NCBI RefSeq assembly: GCF_900156105.1
Contig: NZ_FTMS01000011.1
Coordinates: 62,001-126,000 of the forward strand
Source: Alkalispirochaeta americana
GTDB taxonomy: Bacteria > Spirochaetota > Spirochaetia > DSM-27196 > Alkalispirochaetaceae
DNA length: 64,000 nt
Direction of reading: 5' to 3'
Part shown: one piece after another, positions 29,257-36,355 of the stretch
How the letters are laid out: each line of letters opens with the position of its first letter
Position numbering within the stretch: position 1 is the first letter of the stretch
Translations under genes and position numbers: made by a program
The notes under the pieces: generated by a model
Seen by the model: the letters and a program-made list of their open reading frames with translations, nothing else
Told to the model about the DNA's origin: nothing
The model's database searches: none

Positions 29257-30936
29257 CTAGGATTGATCGGACGTTTCAGATGTTTCCGATTGAACCGGGG
29301 CCTCGGACCGGACCGGACCGGACAGACGCTCTTTCTGATACGCCCCGACAGCCCCGAGAAAGCTGCGAAACAGGGGGTGAGCCTCAACGGGTTTGGAGAT
29401 AAACTCCGGGTGAAACTGAACACCCAGTCCCCAGGGATGGCCCCGCCACTCCACCGATTCCACCAGCGAGAAATCTTCCGTGACTGCTCCCGTGACAAGG
29501 CCCGCCTCGTCCAGGCGCTGCCGATACAGGTTGGAGACCTCGTAGCGGTGGCGATGCCGTTCGTGAATAATATCCTTTTCGTATACGCTGCGGATCAGGG
29601 TATCGGGCAAAAGACGGGACACGCTTAACCCGAGGCGCATGGTCCCGCCGTAGTTCTTCACGTCCACCTGCTCTTCCAGAAGGCTCACAACGGGATGTTC
29701 GCAGTCAGGAACAAACTCGGTACTGTCGGCACTCTCATACCCCAGAACGGACCGGGCGTACTCGATCACCATGATCTGCATACCCAGGCAGATCCCGAAG
29801 TAGGGAATCTTTTGCTCCCGGGCATAGCGCGCAACAGCCACCATGCCTTCAACGCCGCGCCCGCCAAATCCACCGGGAACGAGGATACCGTCGACATCTG
29901 CAAAGGCTTCTTTGAGCCCACGGGGAGAACGATCAAGCCGTTCTGAATCGACCTTCACCAGCTCCACCCGCAGGTCCTGAGCTACTGCTCCGTGAATGAT
30001 CGCCTCGTCCACGGACTTGTAGGTATCGCTCAGCTCGATATATTTTCCCACCACGGCAATCCGCACCAGCCGATCCGCACCAGTCACCACGGAGACCACA
30101 TGTTCCCATTCCGAGAGATCCTCGGAAGGAACCTCCATGCCCAACCGTTCCAGACAGATCCGGTCAAGCCCCTGCTGATGATACATGAGGGGAATCTCGT
30201 AAAGCGACCGTTTTACATCGTAGGCGGAGATAACACTGTCGTGATCAACATTGGTAAAGAGCGCGATCTTTCGACGCTCATCATCGGGCAGCTCCAGAGG
30301 AGCCCGGCAGAGAAGAACATCGGGCTGAATACCGATTTCCCGCAGTTCCTTCACGGAATGCTGGGTTGGTTTCGTCTTGAGTTCACCGTTGGCAACCACC
30401 GGGATCAGCGTCAGGTGAACCGAGAGGACGTTTTTCTTGCCCAGCTCGTGCATCATCTGCCGTACCGCCTCCAGGAAGGGAAAGGATTCGATATCCCCCA
30501 CAGTCCCCCCTACCTCGACGATGGTCAGATCCACTCCGGGCTCGTCGCCTACCTGGCGGATGCGCTGCTTGATCCTGTCAGTGATATGAGGAATTACCTG
30601 GACGGTTCGTCCCAGATAACGGCCCTCCCGTTCGCGCTGGATTACTTCCTGGTAAATCTGTCCCGTGGTAATAGAGTTTGCCCGGGAGAGGGTGGACTTG
30701 GTAAAGCGTGCATAGTTGCCGAGATCCAGATCGGTCTCGGCCCCGTCGTCGGTGACATAGACCTCGCCGTGCTGATAGGGACTCATGGTCCCGGCATCAA
30801 CATTGATGTACGGATCAACTTTGATCATCCGGATTGTGAGACCGCGACTTTCCAGAAGGCTTCCAAGGGACGCTGCGGCGACGCCCTTCCCCAGACTCGA
30901 ACAGACACCACCGGTTACGAAAATATACTTGTTCAT
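29257..30936 (-). CDS. pyrG: CTP synthase
   Basis: The 559-aa enzyme converts UTP to CTP with ATP and glutamine. The N-terminal synthetase domain begins KYIFVTGGVCSSLGKGVAAA and contains KVDPYINVDAGTMSPYQHGE. The C-terminal glutamine amidotransferase domain has the nucleophile Cys in FGICLGMQIMVIEYA and His/Glu near VQFHPEF. Length is slightly above the usual 530-550 because of a charged tail. It heads the 12-gene block ending with holA. ATG 30936 has no close ribosome site; AATAAT lies 10 nt upstream. Confidence 0.97.
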   Translation of the reverse strand: MNKYIFVTGGVCSSLGKGVAAASLGSLLESRGLTIRMIKVDPYINVDAGTMSPYQHGEVYVTDDGAETDLDLGNYARFTKSTLSRANSITTGQIYQEVIQREREGRYLGRTVQVIPHITDRIKQRIRQVGDEPGVDLTIVEVGGTVGDIESFPFLEAVRQMMHELGKKNVLSVHLTLIPVVANGELKTKPTQHSVKELREIGIQPDVLLCRAPLELPDDERRKIALFTNVDHDSVISAYDVKRSLYEIPLMYHQQGLDRICLERLGMEVPSEDLSEWEHVVSVVTGADRLVRIAVVGKYIELSDTYKSVDEAIIHGAVAQDLRVELVKVDSERLDRSPRGLKEAFADVDGILVPGGFGGRGVEGMVAVARYAREQKIPYFGICLGMQIMVIEYARSVLGYESADSTEFVPDCEHPVVSLLEEQVDVKNYGGTMRLGLSVSRLLPDTLIRSVYEKDIIHERHRHRYEVSNLYRQRLDEAGLVTGAVTEDFSLVESVEWRGHPWGLGVQFHPEFISKPVEAHPLFRSFLGAVGAYQKERLSGPVRSEAPVQSETSETSDQS

Positions 30937-30946
30937 CGGGGTTCAC

Positions 30947-30975
30947 ATTATTACCTCGTGGGGGTGGAATAGCAA
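30947..30975 (-). promoter_or_regulatory. Possible promoter of pyrG and the 12-gene block
   Basis: Minus strand: TTGCTA (30975-30970; 4/6), 17-nt spacer, AATAAT (30952-30947; 5/6), then 10 nt to the pyrG ATG. The leader would be only three or four bases. Confidence 0.4.
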
Positions 30976-31083
30976 CCCCGGGAGCGATTCCTTTTCCCAA
31001 TCTCCGATCTTTCTGCACTGTTCCCTATCAACTGGAGATCGATTTTGGAGGGCAAAAAAAAGTATGCGCAGAAATCGCTGGAT

Positions 31084-31113
31084 TTGACAGGCGTTATGTG
31101 CAAGAATTATTCT
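31084..31113 (+). promoter_or_regulatory. Possible promoter of the cheR-cheB-lipB genes
   Basis: A perfect TTGACA (31084-31089), 18-nt spacer and TATTCT (31108-31113; 4/6) precede cheR by 29 nt. No flagellar sigma-28 pattern is visible here. Confidence 0.4.
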
Positions 31114-31142
31114 TGACTAGCACATGAGGCGGTGAGGAAATT

Positions 31143-31958
31143 ATGTCTGAATTTTTAAGCGATGCCGATTTCACGCGCTTTCGGGATTTAATATATAACG
31201 AAAGCGGTATCCATTTCTCGGAATCAAACCGCACCATTCTGGAGAGCCGCCTCAAGGAGCGGCTCAAGGCGGAGAAAATCGAAACCGTGGGGCAATATTT
31301 CTCCCATGTTCGGTCTGACCAGGAGGAGCTGAAGGTATTGCTCGACGCGGTGACAACGAACCTCACCCGGTTCTTCCGCAACGCCGCTCATTGGCAAACC
31401 TTCGAGAACTACGTTCTACCCGATCTGGTAAAGTACAAACGCGAGAAAGGCGACCGAAAGTTCCGGGTCTGGAGCGCAGGGTGCTCCACCGGAGAGGAGC
31501 CCTACACCATTGCCATGCAGCTTCTTGATCTGCTTCCTCCAGGGTTCGATATCGAGATTCTCGCCTCTGACCTCAGTCTCAAGTCGGTCCTCACGGGCCA
31601 GCAGGGCTTTTATCCCGACAGTCGCGTTACGGGGATCCCCGAAAAACCCCTGGCCAAGTACTTCGACAAGAAGGACGGCGGCTATCAGGTAAAGGATTCC
31701 ATCAAAAAGCTGGTCACCTTCGATTACCACAATCTGAAGCACGACAGCGGCAAACGGAATCTTGATGTGGTGTTCTGCCGAAATGTTCTTATCTATTTTG
31801 ACGAACCTGCCCAGAAGGTTGTGGTAGATCGGTTCTGGAACGCCATGGCGAATCACTCTTTTCTTTTCATAGGCCACAGCGAGTCCCTTTTTGGAATGAA
31901 GACACAGTTTTCATTTCTCAAGACGGATTGGGCTTGTATCTATGCAAAAGATGTGTAA
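31143..31958 (+). CDS. cheR: Chemotaxis protein methyltransferase CheR
   Basis: The 271-aa enzyme methylates glutamates of chemoreceptors using S-adenosylmethionine. It has the N-terminal helical domain (FRDLIYNESGIHFSESNRTI) and the SAM-binding fold with VWSAGCSTGEEPYTIAMQLL and DVVFCRNVLIYFD. Length is normal. GAGG lies 5 nt before ATG 31143. cheB follows after 34 nt, giving the matched methylation/demethylation pair for adaptation in a motile spirochaete. Confidence 0.96.
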   Translation: MSEFLSDADFTRFRDLIYNESGIHFSESNRTILESRLKERLKAEKIETVGQYFSHVRSDQEELKVLLDAVTTNLTRFFRNAAHWQTFENYVLPDLVKYKREKGDRKFRVWSAGCSTGEEPYTIAMQLLDLLPPGFDIEILASDLSLKSVLTGQQGFYPDSRVTGIPEKPLAKYFDKKDGGYQVKDSIKKLVTFDYHNLKHDSGKRNLDVVFCRNVLIYFDEPAQKVVVDRFWNAMANHSFLFIGHSESLFGMKTQFSFLKTDWACIYAKDV

Positions 31959-31992
31959 TAGCACCCCGGGTACTACTTCCAGGAGAGATTAG

Positions 31993-33165
31993 GTGAACAA
32001 AGAAAAAAAGATCAGTGTTCTGGTCGTCGACGATTCTGCCCTGATGAGAAACCTCGTGAGCAGAATCATTGAGAGCGCCCCGGAACTGGCCGTGGCCGCA
32101 ACAGCCATGAACGGCGAGTTCGCTCTGCAAAAGATCCCCCGTCTGAAACCGGATGTAATTGTCCTGGATCTGGAGATGCCCAAGATGAACGGGATCGAGT
32201 TTCTCCAGGCCCGGCGCGACCAGGGAATCGACATTCCCGTCATTATTCTCTCCTCCATTGCCCAGAAGGGAGCCCGCATCACCATGGAGGCTCTCTCCCT
32301 GGGAGCCAGCGACTTTATCCCCAAACCCTCAGGGGCGGTCTCCCACGACCTCCACGTGGTGGGCGATCAGCTTATCACCATGATTCGAGCCTATGGGGGA
32401 GAATATCTCCGCAGCCGTGGCGAGACGCCTCCCGAGCCGCCCCAGGACTATGCCACCAGGGTACCCCGCCACGAGGAAGTACCACCCCAGGAAACGGCCG
32501 GGCCTGGAGCCGCTCCGGTATCCCCGACGGAGAAACCCTGGTCGGCCCAAAAACCCGCAAAAAAATCCCCCCAGGCACGGCCGGGCACGCTGGAAGTGAT
32601 CGTCCTGGGAATTTCCACGGGAGGGCCCAACGCCCTGCGTCGGGTCTTTGCCGATCTGGAGGAAGATATCGGAGTCCCAATCTTGGTGGTGCAGCACATG
32701 CCACCGGGGTTCACCACCGAGTTTGCCGCAAGCTTGAACCGGATCTGCCCCCTGGAGGTTCTGGAGGCCTCCGATGGCGACGTGATAAAACCGGGCCGGG
32801 TCCTGATCGCCCCGGGCAACTACCATATGGAGGTGAATCGCCGCCCCCTGGCCGCCACAATATCCCTGCACCAGGGCGACCCCTGCAACGGTCACCGTCC
32901 CTCGGCAGGGCTCCTCTTCAAGTCGGTGGCGCGGGCCTACGGCAATCAGGCCATGGCGATTCTGATGACCGGCATGGGCCGGGATGGAGCCTGGGAGATA
33001 GGTGAAATCTACGAAGCCGGAGGAATGACGATCGGCCAGGACGAGCAGTCCAGCATTGTCTACGGTATGCCCCGCGTGGCCTGGGAAAACGGCTATATCC
33101 ACCGACAGGTCTCTCTGGACAATATGGCCGAGACGATCAACGCCATGGCCAGGAGCTTGCGCTAA
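31993..33165 (+). CDS. cheB: Chemotaxis protein-glutamate methylesterase CheB
   Basis: The 390-aa response regulator-esterase removes methyl groups from chemoreceptors. Its receiver has Asp13, Asp14 and acceptor Asp59 (VIVLDLEMPKMNG). After a proline-rich linker (about 140-195) comes the esterase with Ser (GISTGGPNA), His (VQHMPPGFTTEFA) and Asp (TGMGRDGA) of the catalytic triad. The start is GTG 31993 with AGGAGA upstream. The linker is longer than in enteric CheB, accounting for the extra length (E. coli CheB is about 350 aa). Confidence 0.96.
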   Translation: MNKEKKISVLVVDDSALMRNLVSRIIESAPELAVAATAMNGEFALQKIPRLKPDVIVLDLEMPKMNGIEFLQARRDQGIDIPVIILSSIAQKGARITMEALSLGASDFIPKPSGAVSHDLHVVGDQLITMIRAYGGEYLRSRGETPPEPPQDYATRVPRHEEVPPQETAGPGAAPVSPTEKPWSAQKPAKKSPQARPGTLEVIVLGISTGGPNALRRVFADLEEDIGVPILVVQHMPPGFTTEFAASLNRICPLEVLEASDGDVIKPGRVLIAPGNYHMEVNRRPLAATISLHQGDPCNGHRPSAGLLFKSVARAYGNQAMAILMTGMGRDGAWEIGEIYEAGGMTIGQDEQSSIVYGMPRVAWENGYIHRQVSLDNMAETINAMARSLR

Positions 33166-33167
33166 CG

Positions 33168-33875
33168 GTGCGGGGTTCTCTTGGACAGGGAGCACCCCTG
33201 GAAGTGCGGGATCTTGGTCTGGTTTCTTACAAAGAGGCCCTGGCGCTTCAATACGAACTGGTGCGCCAACGCCAGCAGGGGGAGATCCCCGATACGTTAC
33301 TCCTTCTTGAGCACCCTCCCGTGATTACCCTGGGGAGAAGCGCTGCCGAGAGTGACATTCTGGCACCCCCGGAGGTTCTCGACGCAGCAGGTGCCACAAT
33401 TGAACGTATCGAGCGGGGTGGCGAGACCACCTACCACGGCCCCGGGCAGTTGGTGGGATACCTCATCGTGGATCTTCGCCAGCACCTGCGTAGCCTCAAG
33501 CGCTACGTTCATCTTCTGGAAGAGGCCTTTATCCTGCTCCTGGAGGAGCACTACCTGATCAAGGCCGGGCGTGACCCCGAGCATCGTGGCGTATGGGTGG
33601 ACAACAAAAAGATCACGGCCCTGGGTGTGGCTGTCCAGCAACGGGTTACCTTCCACGGCTTTGCCTTCAACGTGAACACCGATCTCTCCCATTTTTCCTG
33701 GATCATTCCCTGCGGAATCTCCGACAGGGGGCAGACATCGCTTCAGGAACTAACAGGAGCACCCACTGATATGCAGCGGATCAAGGACGAGATATCACGA
33801 ATCCTGGCGGAACTCTTCGGGTTTGAACGAATCCTCCTGAAGGGAGAGACCTCCACCCCCGGTAAGCACCGGTAG
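33168..33875 (+). CDS. lipB: Octanoyltransferase LipB
   Basis: The 235-aa enzyme moves octanoyl from acyl carrier protein to lipoyl domains, the first step of lipoate synthesis. Motifs: ERGGETTYHGPGQLVGYLI, KITALGVAVQQRVTFHGFA (active Lys) and SWIIPCGISDRGQTSL (active Cys). GTG 33168 lies two bases after the cheB stop, so it is read with cheR-cheB, an unusual partner. Its 3' end overlaps the convergent RseC-like gene by 81 nt. Confidence 0.94.
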   Translation: MRGSLGQGAPLEVRDLGLVSYKEALALQYELVRQRQQGEIPDTLLLLEHPPVITLGRSAAESDILAPPEVLDAAGATIERIERGGETTYHGPGQLVGYLIVDLRQHLRSLKRYVHLLEEAFILLLEEHYLIKAGRDPEHRGVWVDNKKITALGVAVQQRVTFHGFAFNVNTDLSHFSWIIPCGISDRGQTSLQELTGAPTDMQRIKDEISRILAELFGFERILLKGETSTPGKHR

Positions 33876-34226
33876 GTCCTCCCGTCGGGAACCGCGAGCT
33901 ACAGCCAGCCCCAGGACAGCGAGACCGGCCAGAAAAGCGCACCAGGGCCCCCCGGGGAGAAATCTCCCCCAAAGGATTCCTGCTGCCAGGGGAGCTCCCG
34001 GAAACCGGAGGAGCCCGCGCACGAAGGCACTCCGGGGTGCGAGGAACCAGACCATTTCTCCGGGACGGGGATCAGGCATATCTTCGGGCACAGCCACCCG
34101 CAGAAGCCGGTGCCTGGCGCTGCACCGGCTCCCCCCGCAGGCACGACACCCTTCCTTTCGGGGCAGGACCAGCGCCTCCCGATCATCCGGGTTCCAACGC
34201 ATTACCCGTCCCCAATGGTGTTTCAC
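33795..34226 (-). CDS. RseC/MucC-like membrane protein
   Basis: The 143-aa protein fits the RseC/MucC family (SoxR-reducing-system-like). The N-terminal cysteine motif CRACGGSRC is followed by CSARH-like residues, then two membrane segments (about 70-90 and 93-115) and a short tail. Such proteins are linked to Rnf-type electron transfer or envelope-stress control. GTG 34226 overlaps the stop of the upstream phosphoesterase-like gene as GTGA; a GTG five codons earlier is possible. Its last 81 nt run antisense to lipB. No rnf or rpoE gene is adjacent, so its role here is open. Confidence 0.7.
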   Translation of the reverse strand: MKHHWGRVMRWNPDDREALVLPRKEGCRACGGSRCSARHRLLRVAVPEDMPDPRPGEMVWFLAPRSAFVRGLLRFPGAPLAAGILWGRFLPGGPWCAFLAGLAVLGLAVARGSRREDLPVLTGGGGLSLQEDSFKPEEFRQDS

Positions 34227-35068
34227 GCCGGAGACTGGCACGGAATCTGAAGCGCCTCAAAACTCAGGAGGTATCCCGTGGCGGAGTCCACTTCCAGTAG
34301 CACCCCCTGGAGCTGAAGATCCTCCCAGGACTCCTCGGACTTTGCCGACAACCGGGAGAGGTATTTTTTGATCTCCGGCCCCGGAGCAAAGCCGCCGACG
34401 CTGCTCCGGCTCCCCGTACGACCCGCATCGCATATAACGGCAGTACCCGAAGGCATTACCTGGGCATCGGCCGTCTGAACCCGCTGGCCGCTGCCAATCA
34501 CAGCGGTGACCATGCCATCGGCGTGATGGAACATGGTGTATTTCTCCGCCGTGGTGGTGGCATGGAAATCAAGAATGATTGCGCAGGCTCTCTTGCGCAA
34601 TCGCTCAACCAGGGAAGAGAGCATGGTATAGGGATTGCTCCCGTGGATTCGATCGAACCCCGATTGCCCCAGGAGACTGATAACAGCCACGCGCTCCAAA
34701 AGACCTCCCTCCTCTGATTCCTCTTCCTCGGGCAGCTCAGTCTCGCCGGGGCTGATCGTATAGTGCCGCCAGCCCCGCCCGGGGGTATCAGGACAGAGAT
34801 TTGCCGGCCGCAGTATCCAGGGGGCCTGGCCGATGTGTTCGGTCATGTCCTTCTTGAAAAAAAGCTGGTCTCCTCCGGTTATCACATCGACACCCATCTT
34901 CTTCATCGTGATGGAGTGGTTCTTTCCGAGACCAAACCCACCGGTAACGCTATCGCCGTTGGCGATCACCAAATCTATATTCCGATCTCGCTTCATCGCC
35001 GGCAGGGTGGTCTTCAGGCAATGCAGCCCGGGTTTCCCCACAATCTCCGCCACATACAGTATCTTCAT
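34223..35068 (-). CDS. YmdB-family phosphoesterase-like protein with lost metal ligands
   Basis: The 281-aa protein aligns by eye with YmdB (2',3'-cyclic-nucleotide phosphodiesterase family) from end to end: ILYVAEIVGKPG, DLVIANGDSVTGGFG, GVDVITGGDQLFF, LRPANLCPDTPGRGW, AIILDFHATTTAEKY, RVQTADAQVMPSGTAVICDA. Of the usual metal ligands only the His of DFHA is kept. Asp8 is Glu, Glu-Asn of NGEN is Asp-Ser, Asn of GNH is Asp, and the GTHTH pair reads GSGQR. So it is probably not a normal di-metal phosphodiesterase; it may bind a nucleotide or act as a scaffold. It is coupled to the RseC-like gene by a 4-nt overlap. Confidence 0.82.
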   Translation of the reverse strand: MKILYVAEIVGKPGLHCLKTTLPAMKRDRNIDLVIANGDSVTGGFGLGKNHSITMKKMGVDVITGGDQLFFKKDMTEHIGQAPWILRPANLCPDTPGRGWRHYTISPGETELPEEEESEEGGLLERVAVISLLGQSGFDRIHGSNPYTMLSSLVERLRKRACAIILDFHATTTAEKYTMFHHADGMVTAVIGSGQRVQTADAQVMPSGTAVICDAGRTGSRSSVGGFAPGPEIKKYLSRLSAKSEESWEDLQLQGVLLEVDSATGYLLSFEALQIPCQSPA

Positions 35069-35163
35069 AGGGCGCTATCCTACTGGCCCGCAGGAACCTC
35101 GTCCACCCTGAGGCAACACCCCGGGAAGTGCAGACATGGCGGTGGTGCGAAAACAGACCATCT

Positions 35164-35197
35164 GTGGTATACTCAAATAGATCATTATGTATACACA
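35164..35197 (+). promoter_or_regulatory. -10 box and GTATAC inverted-repeat operator of the sugar regulator gene
   Basis: TGTGGTATAC (35163-35172) and GTATACACA (35189-35197) form an inverted repeat with one extra base in the left arm. TATACT at 35168-35173 is a good -10 box 13 nt before ATG 35187, and the right arm covers the start codon. A repressor bound here would block its own transcription. Autoregulation by the encoded GntR/LacI-type protein is inferred. The -35 region is weak. Confidence 0.5.
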
Positions 35198-36305
35198 AAA
35201 TAAGCCAAAACATCAGCAAATCTATGACAATCTCCTGGAAGAGATCACCCGGGGCGTCTTCCCTCCGGGCGCGCAGCTTCCGACGGAGCGGGAACTGGTG
35301 GAGCGGTACCAGGTATCGCGGCCAACTGTGGCCAAAGCTCTGACAAGGCTTCAGCAGGAGGGGTTTATCAGCCGCCGCGCCGGTTCAGGGAGTTTTGTAA
35401 GTCTCCTCTCGCGAATGGACACGGAGAAGAACAGCAAGGCCAGATATTTTGGACTCCTGATCCCCAAATTGGGCGTGACAGAGATCTTTGAGCCAATCTG
35501 CGGACGAATCGCCCAGCTTTCACGACTCCATGACTTTCATCTGCTCTGGGGAGACTCCTCAGCCCACGGGACCGAGACGATCGCTTCGGATTTCGAGGAG
35601 GTCTGTCTGCGCTACATTGACCAGGGAGTGGACGGTCTCTTTTTTGTCCCCCTGGAACTGGTCCCCTCCCGGGAGGAGACCAACGCCCGCATCGTCCAGC
35701 ACCTGGAACAATCCCGTATCCCCGTGGTGATGCTCGACAGCGACTACCTCCCCTTTCCCCGGAGAAGTCCTTTCGATCTGGTAGGGATCGACAATACCCG
35801 GGCAGGCTACATGGCAGCGTTGCACTATCTTGACCAGGGAGCCCGGCGGATCGACTTTCTCTACCGCGAGAAGTCAGCCTATACCGTGGACGAACGCCTC
35901 CAGGGGGTACGCCTTGCCCTGGCCGAGCGGGGGATATCCATGCCAGACCGGTGGGTCCACATCGGAGAGCCCCAGGAGGACTCCTTTACACAGACCCTGA
36001 TAGAAAGCGGTGCCCGGAACATGATCTGTGCCAACGACGCCACAGCGATTGCCCTGATGCATACGGCATACCGAATGAAACTGGAAATCCCCCGGGACCT
36101 GCGAATTATCGGTTTTGACAACGTCAAATACTCTGAATATGCACGCATTCCCCTGACAACCCTGCGCCAGCCCTGCGCGTCTCTGGGCGAACTCGCCGTG
36201 GAGACGATGCTTCTGCGGCTCCAGAATCCTCGTCGGGCACCAACCAAAATATGCGCAGAACCGGAGTTCCTGATACGGGACTCTTCCATCATACCTTCAG
36301 CGTAA
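35187..36305 (+). CDS. GntR-type DNA-binding / LacI-type sugar-binding transcriptional regulator
   Basis: The 372-aa regulator joins a GntR winged helix (residues 8-75: QIYDNLLEEITRGVFPPGAQ, LVERYQVSRPTVAKALTRL) to a LacI/periplasmic-binding-like effector domain (about 83-370: GLLIPKLGVTEIFEPICGRI, DLVGIDNTRAGYMAALHYL, IIGFDNVKYSEYARIPLTT). This is the AraR architecture, with a sugar as inducer. It ends 50 nt from the xylulokinase operon, which it probably represses; xylose, xylulose or arabinose-like inducers are candidates. ATG 35187 has no ribosome site and lies 13 nt after a -10 box, inside a likely operator. Confidence 0.9.
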   Translation: MYTQNKPKHQQIYDNLLEEITRGVFPPGAQLPTERELVERYQVSRPTVAKALTRLQQEGFISRRAGSGSFVSLLSRMDTEKNSKARYFGLLIPKLGVTEIFEPICGRIAQLSRLHDFHLLWGDSSAHGTETIASDFEEVCLRYIDQGVDGLFFVPLELVPSREETNARIVQHLEQSRIPVVMLDSDYLPFPRRSPFDLVGIDNTRAGYMAALHYLDQGARRIDFLYREKSAYTVDERLQGVRLALAERGISMPDRWVHIGEPQEDSFTQTLIESGARNMICANDATAIALMHTAYRMKLEIPRDLRIIGFDNVKYSEYARIPLTTLRQPCASLGELAVETMLLRLQNPRRAPTKICAEPEFLIRDSSIIPSA

Positions 36306-36310
36306 CCTAT

Positions 36311-36348
36311 CCCCGCCCCGGGGCGGGGCTTTCCGGGGATATTCCCCG
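36311..36348. terminator. Bidirectional hairpins between regulator and xylulokinase genes
   Basis: Two stems lie in the 50-nt convergent gap: CCCCGCCCC/GGGGCGGGG (36311-36328) and CGGGGA/TCCCCG (36334-36348) with a 3-nt loop. T-tracts are short (CTTTCC), so termination may be partial, but position and stability suit both converging transcripts. Confidence 0.55.
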
Positions 36349-36355
36349 AAACCGG

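Noticed and set aside
29992-30972. 326-aa plus-strand frame opposite pyrG
   Set aside because: Antisense shadow of a highly conserved CTP synthase.
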